A stretch of 64,000 bases of DNA from Nemopilema nomurai. Its lineage: Eukaryota; Cnidaria; Scyphozoa; Rhizostomeae; Rhizostomatidae. Position numbers and translations under genes: made by a program. The notes under the pieces were generated by a model. It was not told the DNA's origin, ran no database searches, and saw only the letters and a list, made by a program, of their open reading frames with translations. The stretch spans positions 2,983,856-3,047,855 of the forward strand of contig ML133365.1 of assembly GCA_003864495.1 (NCBI GenBank), given 5' to 3'. Each line of letters opens with the position of its first letter. The first letter of the stretch is position 1. This document shows, in pieces, positions 23,130 through 33,319 of this stretch.

Positions 23130-26100
23130 CCGAATGACTATACTTCTCTCTAGATGCGCTCTAGAAACAGGTTTTGAGTTAAAAGTAGTAGTTAATGGGG
23201 CATAGAGTATTTGGAGAAGCATACGAGGCTATTTGCAAAGTTTCCAGTTGGTTATGACGAAGTCTGAAAGTCTCCTTTGAGAATGCTGAGCAGCACTACG
23301 GCGCCCACCCAGCGGGTGAATAAGAGAGCAGTACCTTGTGAGTATTGTCTCCTTTAGTGACTTTTTGACGTTGTTTCGAACCACCTCTGTTAAATCTTTT
23401 TTATCTTTAAGAGTTGAGCTTCCAGGCGTGGCTACGGTAGAAGAACATAAAAGATCATGTGACATGTGTCATAATTGTAGAGTACGACGAGGGATGATTG
23501 GTAATTTCAGTGGAAAAATAATTTCGACTAAAGGTATGGCAAAAATTGCATTAGAGGTGTATATACTCATTCAAATTATCTTTTCAAAGGTGCTTGCGCT
23601 TTAGAAAGGTGTAGGGTGCTGAATATTGTGAAACGTGGGTCAAGGGGGCCATTTGAATGGGGGTTTCAAAGATGTTCGGTCAGCTGCTGCTTCTTTCATA
23701 ATAAAGCGTCGCTTGTTGGAACAAGAGTATCGAGCAAACCAGAACAAGGCCTTGTAGTATGTTTTGAAAAGAAGAACGCAAGGCCCAGGTTAGCGCATTC
23801 CGTGAAATCAACGTGGGAAGAAATTTGGAATTCGTTCAGATTTGAATCAGCCAGAGTGAAATTTCGAAGCAAATGTTACCCGTGGGCTCGGATTTTCGAC
23901 TTTGGTAGAAAGAGTAGGGAGACTTAGGCTCTCTGGATATTGCTGCAACTGCACGAAAAGAAACCGGTAAGAGTTTCCGGTAAGAGTATCCGGTAAGAGT
24001 ATTCGAAGTCTATTAGGTCAAAGCGACATGTCTTCCAGCGCACCGTGACAAAGTGGTGTGGCTTAATCTACTAGTGCGAGGTTTGTTTATGCACTAAAAA
24101 ATTAATAACAAAGACTTATGAATGATAAAAGACAATATAAGGTCACGTGAAATCTATTTGCGATATTGCAACTGAAAAGGCCATTTCCCACACAGTCAAA
24201 TACCGAAAACCCTAAATATAAGTTCCATGATTCAATAAAAACTTCCAAGGGCTTCTCACCAATGGCCTTGATGACAATTCATTCACTTGCATTCTTAAAG
24301 ATAGTCAATGCACAGCACACTAAAGGATGACGTCACCTACCAGGTCTAAAGACTTCGAAAGTGGGGTGTTCTTCTACCCATTTGAAAACATTGGCCCTCG
24401 TTGGTGCCATTAGCCCGGCGATGACTTTCTTTGTGGATTTCTCGATGACTGGTATTCTTTCGTTCTTGTCGTCATCGTCCGTGGTTGACGTAGCGGGGCT
24501 GATTGTAGGACCCTTGCCAGGCTGGAGGAGCAATTCCAACAGACATTAGTCAACAATTGCAAACAAGATAACAAGAGAATCACGGCTACCCTGGTTGGTG
24601 GTCTTCAGAAAGGTGACAGTGTAGTCCATTCTGCTCCAACTGTTTGATTCTTACTTGACAAGCAGAGAATTCGGAGTCAGAGGAGTGTCAGAGGAGAAAG
24701 ATGGGTGTTGACTTTTACTGAGCTTATCGTAACTAATTAAGTTGAACTAAACTATATGCTTAAATGCACATCCCTAAGGTTAACACTGGATGTAACGAGA
24801 CATCAAGATGGGCTGTGCGAGAACGAGGTGACGAGCGATATGAATGGTGGAATAGTCCATTAGATAGGCAAATGGATATGGAAGACGTGTGTTAAATGAA
24901 TGAGAAGTAAGAAAGTAGTGTGAATAAAGTTGGCATAGATATAACATCCAGGTCACTACAACATTACGATGCATAGAACAACCTTATAAAAGGGATTAAA
25001 CCACTCAACCAAACAAACCATAGCATTTAAGAAAAAACTAAGAGCAATGAAACAAACTATTAAAGCAGAAAAAAATTACTGGGAATAAGAAGTTGCCACC
25101 ATGAAAATTAGGATTTACTATTAAAGTGTTTCTTATAAAGAAAATAACTACGGAAGGGATAGAGTGATGTGAGTCGATAGTTGTCAGTTGAAGGGGACGC
25201 ATTGGCCAACCTCACCTCCTTCGAAGAAGGGCTTTTGACCTCTGGTGACTTTGGTCCAAGTCGCTTTTGTTTATCCTCGGACAGTAGGCGGAGTGACTCT
25301 TGGGTGTAGCTGAAAGGAAGAACGAAGTTAAGATTGGAGAAAGCACCCGCTACAGAGCGTGCCGTGCTGCAACACTGGTACGCTTTCAATAGCACCGGGT
25401 AAGCGTTAAAAATGATCTGCAAGTAATCAACCAAAAGTAGAGCCTTGCTGTTTTTTGCAACTTAGATAAAAAATGTCCTCTCAAAACAATATAGAAAACG
25501 AACATATATTGGAAAATTATCTCAATAGAGAAAGCAGGTGGAAACAAAAATTAGGCCGAATTCAAAGGTTGCTGGTTTCATAGAAGATTTTTACACAATC
25601 CAACATTCCCTTATCAGTTTGAGACCCTTGTGAACGAAAAGAAGGGACTCTTCTCTGCTTCATGCTTCAAACATCGTGTTACAAATTTAGAACTAAACGT
25701 CGATATAAAGGGTTTGCGTAATCCTAGAATTTCACGTCGCTTTTATCTGGCGTCAAAGTTGAAACCGGATGAGCTGCTGACTTAATACTACTTAGAAGCT
25801 GTCAACTCAAATCGTAGGATACTAATTGAAGGCTCTGGGAAGGGAAGATCGAAACTGTCAAAGGGAAGATCGAATTCACCTGCATTGTTCAAAACAATAT
25901 TTTCTTCAAAGTGTGAGGTTACTATTTGAAAGACAGCTCTCTTGATTAGAACAGAATGATAATTTTCACTGTAAATTCCACAATCGAGGATCGTTTTTGG
26001 TTATCAAAGCTGTTAATTTTTGGCTCGAGGGTTAATGCGTCTTTGCGCTGAAGCAGCTTGTCTTTCAAAATCCTTTTCAAAGCACAAAATCCACATTAAG

Positions 26101-29100
26101 TGTACTTCGTTGGACACTGTTTTGTGCAATGTGGCACTAGTTTCGGGAAACGCTGGTGTTCTTAGGAATTGACGTCACAAACGTTTTCCGGGCAACACGA
26201 CCTAGACTCGAGACAAAATACCAATTCGGAAACATAATCTCATCAGCGCAACAAGGTTTTGGCTTCATCTCATTACGAAAAATTGACTCCAGGATGAAAT
26301 CAAATGCTTACAATAACAAGCTCTTTCTGATTCCAAACTCACTTATTTTCCTACGAAGGTCACGACCTGAGCAAATCTATTTTGGTACGCGATAAAAGTA
26401 GGCTGACGTACTCCTGTCCAATTAGCACAAATCAGAGTCAAAGCGCCCAGGCCCCGGCAGTCAACGCTTGATAGCCAGAGGCAGGTAATCCGCCGATAAA
26501 ACTCCCGATTCGACGGATCATCACCAAGCCATGAACAAAGCTTGGAAATTACAGATGGATTGTGAAATCTCGCTCTAGACATCAGTTTTCCGTATGCGGA
26601 TTTCCGATCCTCTCATCGACAAACCAAACAGTTCACTGTGATAAGACAGTGATTAGAACACAAATACCAATTTCTCGCATCTTCACAGCATCGACTACCA
26701 CTTGTATTACCAATCCACTTGGCGTTTCACCTGCTCTACAAGAACATCGCCTTGCTGATTGGGAATCGAGTTCGTACGAATAGGACGACGAAACTTTGAT
26801 TGGGTTTTCAGGCCTCACAACGAAGCACTTCGTTAGACCATGATAAACTAGGCTAACAACAACAACAAACTGCCTTCTTCAAATCGAAATCTCTATAAAA
26901 GTCAAATGCAGAGGGAGAGCTTCTTTGGCATCTGTGCACAGAACAGCGCTATCATACCTGGTGATGCACGCTATCATACCTGGTGATGCACTCCTTGCTG
27001 CAGTAGACGGCATTGCGCATTGCTGGCTTCTTGCACACGATGCAGTACTTCAAGGGCGCCGAGGACTTGCTCGCTTTAGGCATCGGTGTTGTTCGAACCT
27101 GCAGATCGAATAATCGAGCCTAGTTGCATTAATTCGAGACTATAGCTTACACGTTAGATGCAAATCAAATAGTTGTTGATTATATACTCAATATCCCTTC
27201 CATTTTAGTTAACTACTTTAGTTAATGATCAAAAAACCTTGACTTCTGTTATCGCCAAAGCGACCCACCTTCCGGCAAAATGTATGAAAGAAACAATACG
27301 GCGCGTACAACCAGCAGAACTATAGAATGAGCCCCCTAAGCGGCCAATGTTGAGCATCACTCGTAAACTGATGATCCACTCGTAAACTGATGATCGCCAA
27401 GTTGACTGCCTTACCTTCTTCTGCATGGGCTGTCCCCATTCCGACTTGGCAACTTTCTCTTTTGGCAGCTCGATTGTCACTCTCTTTACTCCATCTATCG
27501 ACCTCTTCTTTTCATTGCTTTTCAAACACGAATCACTTTTTCTCCTGATATGAATCTCATTCTCCTTTTTTACTTTCACAGCTTCCTTTTTAACCTCAAC
27601 TGCCTTTTTCTCTACAGACTCCATCCTTATCAGTTTGGCGTCTGTGGTTTTGGGGGCTTTTTGAGTGGCAATTTTTTCGAAAACCATTTGGCCCTCAATG
27701 GAGTCTCTTCTCTTGGCACTCATTTCAGCTTTTTTCGCTCTTTCCTTCATCTCCTTAAGCTGCCGCTTCCATTCAAGCTCCTTCTCGATCCTCTTCGCTT
27801 CAAGTGCCTCTCTCTCTTCCTTTTTCACCTTTTAATAACAAGATCTCATAAGCTTTGGAAGGTTATAAAAAAGAATTTCAGATTATAAAAGCATGATATC
27901 AGATTTTGAGCAACATCAAGTCACAAATATTCCCACCTTAGCTCGCTTTTTCATTTTAACGCCTTCTGGTCTCGGTTCTCCCTTCACGGCACTGGCATGG
28001 CCTTGATCTTCTTCTTCCACTGCCTCATCTTCTGATTCTTCGCTATCCGATAACTGATCTTCTTTTTTCACGATCTGAGCAACTTTTCCTGCGGCCAGTT
28101 CCTTTTCGAGAGCCTTAAGTAACTTCTTTCTCATTTGCGAGTTGTTGCCTTCCTGTGGGCAATGGTACAAGTACACCTAAGTATCTCAACAGGTTCTCCA
28201 CAGCAAAGGAATTTTAGACGTAACACAAGAAACAAAAACTGCACATTTTTAATTGCCCGAGCACAGTCTAATTGCAAAGACAAAATCACCGAAAAGCATT
28301 GCTTGCAATACAGTAAAAGTTAATGACTACTCCAAAGAAAATATTGCATATAAGCTGAACACCTAATCGCAACGTTCATACATCAAAATTCATACGAAAA
28401 TGACCACAATTATGAAACAATGAAACTTGAAATTATGAAAACGGTACTTACATCAGAGCTGCCTTCGCCCTTTCCCCGATTCTTGATTCTCTCTTGTCGC
28501 TCCTTTTCTTTCAGTTCTTTTGCTAAAACCTGCAGCTTGCCTGGAACAGAACACAAACACTTGTGAGCAAACTAATATCCAAATGTGACACAAAGAATTT
28601 GCTACAGGGACTCATATTGGTGCCACTTTCCAAAAGAGCAAAATGTTCATCAGTTATAGAGAGCTGTAGAGAGCTATGGAGAGTAGACAACATACGCCTG
28701 CACTTTGGACACATCCACTCTTCCCCTCTTTTTTCCAGCTCTTTGCCATCTGATTGTGTGACCCCTACACATTCTCCGTGAAACCAATCTTCACAGGTGT
28801 CACAACAGATCATAAACCTGGGCATAAAAACAAAACCAGGTTATAAATGAGGCAATCAAAACAAAACAAAACAAAAAAAAACAGATAAGGATTGCAACCC
28901 AAGCCACTGTCTTTGTGAATAACTTTACCTTATCAAGCTCACACGATTCAACTAAAAAATCAATCAAAATTGAATCGATTGGCTTTAATATGGACGAAAT
29001 TCACAAAGTTGCTGTGAAAATTGAACAATAGCATTATTTTGATGATTTCAATTAAAGCGATACGCACAACAACAACATCAAAGTCGCCCACCCACCTATT

Positions 29101-32100
29101 TCCATGGGGCTTCCTGCAGATGCACCAGGGCCTCTCTGGGTCCTCATCGGGATCAAACTCTGAGCCTTCGTCACTCAATTCTCCATCATCTGGAACACTT
29201 TCATCAGAACTACTTTTCCCTCCTTCTACGTCTTCCTTGATCTTTGATTTTTTCTTATTACTGTCAGTCCCCTCCTTTGCAAAACCTTATAATCAATTCA
29301 ATAATCAACTGAGAGACAAAAAACCGCAAGGGTTATAATCAATAATGATCTAATGAAAATAAAAAGTCTGTTTTGTATAAGCCAGTTTTGTACAGGTCCT
29401 AACAAAGTCATTTTTATCTTTGTCCTCTCATGAAGAAACTTTGAAAAGGAGAAATAGTTTACTACCTCAGAACAACTGCCAACTCCCATAGTGTCAACAA
29501 TGAAGAAATGGTGATTTATTTTCATTAGCAACTTGACTTTTCATACAGAAATTAAGTGACTTTTAGGAACAAACAAAGAAAAATGCATTTGACCAACAAA
29601 CTAAAAACATAGATAAAAGGCTAAATTTCAATCAAAGTTCCTTTTTAAGTTACGCTTTGTAGTCTGATTGAACAATAAAGACAACAAAATGTGGTACACT
29701 CTAGTTTTCTCATGCAGGGAGACATGTTATTGCAAAGCAGCAACGTGCCAGCATCAATGATTTAGCAATGGCAAGTATGAGGGTGCTCACCCACTTGAAA
29801 CAAAGAAGGGTGGTCCACCTGAACCAATAAGTATGTGACCAGGAGGTATCAGACAGGCTCGGTCTTAAATTAAACAAGATGTTACCTCTGCATCTTCTAC
29901 CAGGTGGCCTTCCAATGCGTGTCCTTCTTCCACCTTTTCCTCTCCCTTTTCCTTGCTTCTCATCACTGTTATCCTCTTCTTTCCCCTTTTTTGGCTTACT
30001 CACACTTTCACTTGAAGACTCATTCTTTGCTTTATTTAGAGGTGGCCTACCAACAGGCCTCTTGCTTGGAGTCTTATCCTTGCTAGCCTCAGATTCAGTA
30101 TCATCACAAAATAAATTATCTCTGTTCTGTCCTTTAACCAACTTGTTTTGCTTCTCAGCAACTGCGTAGAAATAAAATGACTGCTTAGAAAGACTTTTGG
30201 AAACTTTCTCTGAAAAGTTGCAAACTTAATTACTAAAAAATCAAAAGGGAAAAATATGCCTGTATATTTTTTCAATGAAACACTCCCCCAAGATAACTTT
30301 GCAGTAAGGGGTGTATAAGATCAGGATTTTCAGAACTTGACCAGAGCCAGATTCACCAGAGCCGGCTTCTTGTAGAATATTTCACAAGATATTCTGGCCA
30401 TTACTGAATTTTTCAGTAACAAAAAGTTTTGAGCCACTTTGCAAGCTGTATAGCAAGGAGATCGAAGAGTTGCCAGATTGAATTTATAAAAGAAGGCTAG
30501 AATGCTGAGCAACTCAGGCCAAAATGGTTAAAAAAAGGCCAAATCATAAACAATTTCAAAAACCCATCAAGCAGGCTCTGTTTATATTTGTTCACTTATG
30601 CCTTTTAGATGATTTGTCGACTCAAATAGGGATCTTACTTTTTTAAACAAAAATCATTTGCTTATAGTTAGGTTAGGTAATAAAATGTGAATTGTGGTTA
30701 ACACATAGTAGTTAACTACTTATTATTCCATGAATATAGTAACTATTCATCAACTTTAGACTTTCCCAAAAAAACAAAGAGGTAAAACTGAAGTAGGGAG
30801 CAAAAACAATTTTTTCAGGCAATCTAAAAGCCAAAGGTGAAAAACCTGGCCTTAAAAGGCCAACCTGATCTATCCCAACAATTTTTATCCACACCAACAC
30901 CTGATAATTATTCAGGCCAGCCTTCTTTGGAGGCTGGAAAAATTTTCTAAGAGAAGCAATCAGAACTTCTTCCAAGGAATGGTGAGAAGTTGCTTTTCTT
31001 GGGTCATGACCTAGGACAACAGTAGCTTTTTGATGTTTAATGGTCCTTCTGTTATATTTGTTATATGACATTCAATCTGTTATATTTCTTTTAAATATTG
31101 TTGTTCTTCACATTTACAACTTGTTTTTGTGAGTATTTTCTTGGCTACCATTGAAATTCTGGTAACTGGCCGGATTTCAGAAACAAATCTGGTTAGAGCT
31201 GGAGCTTAAAATAATTATAGATCCAGCACCGGATTATCCAGCCTACCGAATATCTGGTACTCCCCTATTTGTAGTCAAAATGTCATCAGCAAAAGACTTT
31301 GATACTTTTAGGAAAGTCCAACTAAAAACGAAACAGAAAATTGTTTAACTCACCCTGCAAATGCTCTATTGACTTCTTGGGTCTCCCAACTCGCCTAACT
31401 TCCTTTACTTCACCTTTTTCTGTTCTCCCATTTACTTTCTCAACTTCCTGATCCTTATCTTCTTTTAACTTTCTCTGCGACTTGCGTGTGGATGACCCAT
31501 CTTTTTCCTCACTCATCTCTACTTCTTTAGATTGGTTCCTGGTCCCTTTCTTGGGTGACTGAATCTTCTTCTTGTCTTTGCTTTCAGTTGAATCATCATG
31601 GCTGTAAAAACAACATTATCAAAAAATCTTACTTCTACACTTTAAAATCATCAGCATCAAGACAACTTTCTGTTTTCCCCTTAAATCAATTGATTTGTGA
31701 AATGTGATTAGTATGCCATAAGTTGTTAGAGAAAAAGTAAACAGAAAATCCATTTTTTTTCCAAGTCGTTCCAATGTCTGTTCTGATTATTAATATGAAA
31801 ACAGCTAAAGGGATTTCTATAGCATATGAAAGAGCATGTTTTAGGAAACAAAGCACAATTAAAAAAAAGACATTTCAGCAAACCTAGACCAGCACAGCAA
31901 ATATATGGAAATGCTGCATTTAAATAATTGCAAAGGTACCACTTAAATGCATCTATATGTTGACATGAAAGCTAACCCAACTGCTTAAGATAAAAAAGGC
32001 CTATTTGCAATACATTAGTTACATAAATCATAAATATGTACATAAATCAATAAGTACAAACCATGTATATATTGGAAACAACAATATATACAAAGTATAT

Positions 32101-33319
32101 ACCACTAAGCAACAAAAGGGTTAAATAGCTTCTTTTGAACGTTTTACATAAATCATGGGCATTTGCATGTTTGGATAGATGAATGGCATGGCCACTGTCA
32201 TGTGGTTTGCTTTGTCAAAATCTAGTGCAGCATTGTGCAGAATGTAAGCATGGCCCCATTGCCATTGGCCAAATGCATCAAAATAATATTTTTCCTTTTT
32301 TCTCTAATTTCAGGGCACAAAAAGCCACCTTAGGCATATATGTTTTCCAGCTAATATACTGCTCAATCTCAATTAACAGGCTCCAATGTATTGTTCACCA
32401 CAACTCTGCAGTATGCATACAATTCAGAAGTTGCACTGGATTACTAGTAGTCGATTTTAAAAAGTATTACAGACGAGACCGAATGTTGATAAAAGTGCAC
32501 TTAATTGTGCCTTCAGTCTTACTTGCGAAGCTGCCGGGTCTCGTCAGCACTTCTATCGTCATCTGCCTTCTTGCGACCTCTCCTTGGGCCTGTTATTTCA
32601 AATAACCGTACTGTTTTCCTGCCTGACCTTCTCACAGGTGGGTCTGTTTCTTTGCCTTTATTTGCAGACCCTTCTTGTGAGTCTACACTCCCCTTTGAAG
32701 TTTCGTCAGGTTCTAGCATAAACCTGTCTCCATGACCACCTATAAATTCTGTAACCACTGCAGGTCCAGCATCTGTTTCAGGTGTAGCAAGCGTTCCTCC
32801 CTTGTCAAGCTGCTCCTTTATCTTCTGTAGCCCTTCTTGAATGGCATTACTTTTTTTAAACGCTAAAGGACTCTTTGCTTCTCCTTCGCTCTGCATTGTT
32901 CGGGCGGTTTGGCTGGATGAACGAACTAAATTCTGGTTAGAAGTTCCCTCAACCGCGCCGCCATGACACGGCCTAATTCCTGCTGCATGGTCTACCTGCG
33001 CATGCCCACTACCATGAAAACACGACCCTTCATGTTGTCGATCCTCAGGACCATTTTCACACAAACCTGCAGTCTTTTCTTCGACAAGACCATGTTTTTC
33101 TGGCTTCAAGATTTCAGTTATTTGCTTAACTGTTTCTTCTGTCAACAAATGTTCGCCCTGATCATCCAATGAATGCATGAAACTGTCAAAACTACCTCCG
33201 AATCCGTCGTTGTCTTGTTGGTCAAGGCCGATAAGAGGATCAGACATCGAAACATCGTTCATGGGCCACGTTGAAGCTGAAAGATTTGTAAATCCGTCTG
33301 TTGGAGGATGGTCTTCCAT
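13713..33319 (-). CDS. DIDO1: DIDO1/PHF3-family transcription elongation and chromatin reader protein
   Basis: Twenty-two coding exons join with matching phases into 6096 nt (2031 residues; human DIDO1 is about 2240). Exons from 5' to 3': 33319-32523, 31601-31354, 30161-29886, 29285-29096, 28817-28696, 28540-28452, 28152-27937, 27828-27415, 27098-26980, 25309-25216, 24521-24341, 23431-23335, 23013-22857, 22550-22434, 22211-22137, 21661-21423, 20902-20831, 20384-20129, 19438-19243, 17953-17496, 17287-16556, 14663-13713. Domain order: AT-hook motifs, PHD finger (about 493-545), Cys motif (about 797-822), TFIIS central domain (about 930-1039), LFDLNCKICTG, SPOC (about 1168-1335), disordered tail. 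Family members bind H3K4me3 through the PHD and the phosphorylated Pol II CTD through SPOC. I chose the ATG at 33319 as the first in-frame Met. The least certain acceptor is that of exon 4 (29285), chosen by phase. Confidence 0.92.
14235..14350 (-). repeat. coding minisatellite, HPQQP repeat of DIDO1
   Basis: A 15-bp unit (GCTGTTGGGGGTGAG on the plus strand, with variants) is repeated about seven times in exon 22 and encodes iterated Pro-Gln-Gln-Pro-His. Unit length is a multiple of three, so copy-number change keeps frame. Confidence 0.8.
14981..15104. repeat. 30-bp tandem repeat with hairpin units, in DIDO1 last intron
   Basis: Three full 30-bp units (GTTTCCACGCACGAAAATGC plus GTGAAAATGC) at 14981-15070 are followed by a 20-bp and a 14-bp partial copy. 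Each unit holds the inverted pair CACGCA...TGCGTG around a CGAAAA loop, so either strand can fold into small hairpins. Confidence 0.85.
15289..15381 (+). tRNA. tRNA-Ile (anticodon UAU) with 19-nt intron
   Basis: The 93-nt sequence folds into a full cloverleaf. The acceptor stem is GCTCCAG/CTGGAGC with discriminator A. The D-arm is GCAC..GCGC (one mismatch). The anticodon stem is TCGTA/TGCGA around CTTATA..A, giving anticodon TAT. The T-arm is GAGAG-TTCGAGC-CTCTC. A 19-nt intron (15327-15345) follows the base 3' of the anticodon, as in animal tRNA-Ile(UAU) genes, which are also intron-bearing. It reads isoleucine AUA codons. A T-run at 15384-15389 is the Pol III terminator. The gene lies antisense within the last intron of DIDO1. 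Confidence 0.95.
15384..15389 (+). terminator. Pol III terminator of tRNA-Ile
   Basis: A run of T residues starts three bases after the discriminator base, the standard stop signal for RNA polymerase III. Confidence 0.85.
15518..15962 (+). repeat. dispersed repeat, copy B
   Basis: This is the partner of 8165-8605, in the same orientation, with many small substitutions and indels. It sits in the last intron of DIDO1. The two copies are clearly diverged, so the family is old. Confidence 0.6.
17643..17702 (-). repeat. coding 12-bp repeat, SYTP units of DIDO1
   Basis: Five copies of a GGCGTGTACGAG-type unit (plus strand) encode Ser-Tyr-Thr-Pro repeats in exon 20. The Tyr/Ser/Thr-Pro content recalls the Pol II CTD heptad, though the period is four. 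Confidence 0.75.
17954..19242. other. DIDO1 intron 19, nothing recognised
   Basis: Intron between exons 19 and 20. No gene, RNA or mobile element was recognised. Confidence 0.5.
19243..20902 (-). CDS. DIDO1: DIDO1 exons 17-19, SPOC domain
   Basis: Exon 17 (20902-20831) is a Ser/Pro linker. Exon 18 (20384-20129) gives the first SPOC strands and helices (DPLWKGVVVMPSVAKFATNV ... LPETLQVYGRI and EQVWDYL). Exon 19 (19438-19243) gives VLRFEMAAEDDKKDYVALYT, then RKRIGVIGN, KDMYVVPIA and PPELQPFDGPG. The last strand (MPEPRPHMLIGIVV) is in exon 20. The sequence follows human DIDO1 SPOC almost segment by segment. SPOC of this family binds the Ser2-phosphorylated Pol II CTD. Confidence 0.95.
19560..20105. 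repeat. about 545-bp purine-only-like tract (GGGAGAGAGCTAAA) in DIDO1 intron 18
   Basis: Irregular units of GGGAGAGAGCTAAA and shorter variants (GAGAACTAAA, GAGATAAA) fill the tract; the plus strand is over 90% purine except for the CT of each GAGCTAAA. In the DIDO1 pre-mRNA the complement reads as repeated pyrimidine runs ending in TTTAG. Such tracts can also form triplexes. Confidence 0.9.
20475..20713 (-). mobile_element. tRNA-derived SINE
   Basis: Read on the minus strand from 20713, the element starts with a tRNA-like head: GGCGCGCTGGTCAGGTAGCT covers an A-box-like segment, and GGTTCGAGCCC (20652-20662) is a clear Pol III B box. A non-tRNA body follows, including CAGTGAATGGGTACCTGG. It lies in DIDO1 intron 17 in the gene's orientation. 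Tail and target duplication were not resolved. Confidence 0.65.
21038..21244. mobile_element. hAT-type MITE with 8-bp target duplication (copy 1)
   Basis: The ends are imperfect inverted repeats: CAGTGACGCATCTACC at the left and, inverted, CAGGGCCGCATTTACG at the right. The 8 bases on each side, GCTGTATC (21030-21037) and GTTGTATC (21245-21252), differ at one position and fit the 8-bp target-site duplication of hAT transposons. The 207-bp interior has GGGCCC-rich blocks and no coding capacity. It lies in DIDO1 intron 16, and 61722-61914 is a second copy. Confidence 0.85.
21423..22211 (-). CDS. DIDO1: DIDO1 exons 15-16, LFDLNCKICTG motif
   Basis: Exon 15 (22211-22137) is a charged helix (NIEMIKKREEEDALALKHAV). 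Exon 16 (21661-21423) is acidic and ends with HSSHLFDLNCKICTGKQQ, the short motif that also follows the TFIIS-like domain in vertebrate DIDO1. The intron between them starts inside the edge of an 18-bp minisatellite. Confidence 0.9.
21971..22132. repeat. 18-bp minisatellite, nine copies, at a DIDO1 splice donor
   Basis: ACCGGCATAAAAGGAGGC is repeated nine times without visible change. On the DIDO1 strand the array ends within the donor of exon 15 (GTATGC, 22136-22131), so the intron begins directly with repeat sequence. Confidence 0.95.
22434..23431 (-). CDS. DIDO1: DIDO1 exons 12-14, TFIIS central domain
   Basis: Exon 12 (23431-23335) starts the domain with VVRNNVKKSLKETILTR. Exon 13 (23013-22857) gives the helical core ending in YKTKYRSLIFNLKDSKN, the signature of this domain in DIDO1/PHF3. 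Exon 14 (22550-22434) completes it with VLGELSPAKLVHMSPEQLAS and ELAKWRERE. The linker and zinc ribbon of true TFIIS are absent, as in the family, so it should bind Pol II without cleavage-stimulating activity. A (GAT)15 microsatellite lies in the intron at 23085-23129. Confidence 0.95.
23085..23129. repeat. (GAT)15 microsatellite
   Basis: Fifteen uninterrupted GAT units in DIDO1 intron 12. Confidence 0.95.
26948..26991 (-). repeat. DIDO1: 22-bp tandem duplication across DIDO1 exon 9 donor
   Basis: The 22 bases GCTATCATACCTGGTGATGC plus AC occur twice in perfect tandem. Each copy contains the AG|GTATGA splice donor on the minus strand, giving two competing donors, after 26980 and after 26958. 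Only the first keeps phase with exon 10. Confidence 0.85.
26980..27098 (-). CDS. DIDO1: DIDO1 exon 9, small cysteine motif
   Basis: The exon encodes KYCIVCKKPAMRNAVYCSKE followed by CI, the same arrangement as the short Cys-rich motif of human DIDO1 (C..C.....SVYCS..CI) that follows the PHD. It probably binds a single metal ion. The exon-intron junction is duplicated as a 22-bp direct repeat (26948-26969 and 26970-26991), so a second potential donor lies 22 bases further on. Confidence 0.85.
28696..29285 (-). CDS. DIDO1: DIDO1 exons 4-5, PHD finger
   Basis: The PHD finger is split between exons. The end of exon 4 gives PWCICRKPHGNR and exon 5 (28817-28696) gives RFMICCDTCEDWFHGECVG and EEWMCPKCRR. 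The Cys4-His-Cys3 ligands are all present, as is the Trp of the EDWFHG segment that forms the methyl-lysine cage in DIDO1, so H3K4me3 binding is likely (inference from the family). The intron falls after the codon for the first Arg (AG|G). Confidence 0.95.
29886..31601 (-). CDS. DIDO1: DIDO1 exons 2-3, AT-hook-bearing basic linker
   Basis: Exons 31601-31354 and 30161-29886 encode a Lys/Glu/Ser-rich linker with three AT-hook-like cores: RRVGRPKKS at the end of exon 2, and KRPVGRPPLNK and RIGRPPGRR in exon 3. AT-hooks bind the minor groove of AT-rich DNA, so this part probably adds direct DNA contact ahead of the PHD finger. The intron between them is about 1.2 kb and shows no recognisable element. 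Confidence 0.8.
32523..33319 (-). CDS. DIDO1: DIDO1 coding exon 1, acidic N-terminus
   Basis: This exon encodes the first 265 residues. The start is acidic and hydrophobic (MEDHPPTDG, then DPLIGLDQQDNDGFGG), followed by a helical segment (TEETVKQITEILK) and a basic stretch near the end (RRSGRKTVRLFEI, GPRRGRKKADD) that resembles the Arg-rich N-terminal motif of vertebrate DIDO1 (RRSGR). The frame stops just past a GTAAGA donor, which defines the exon end. Non-coding upstream exons may exist. Confidence 0.85.

Noticed and set aside
23960..24000. Three copies of a CCGGTAAGAGTA-type word resembling splice donors
   Set aside because: Too short and isolated in an intron; no exon frame ends there.
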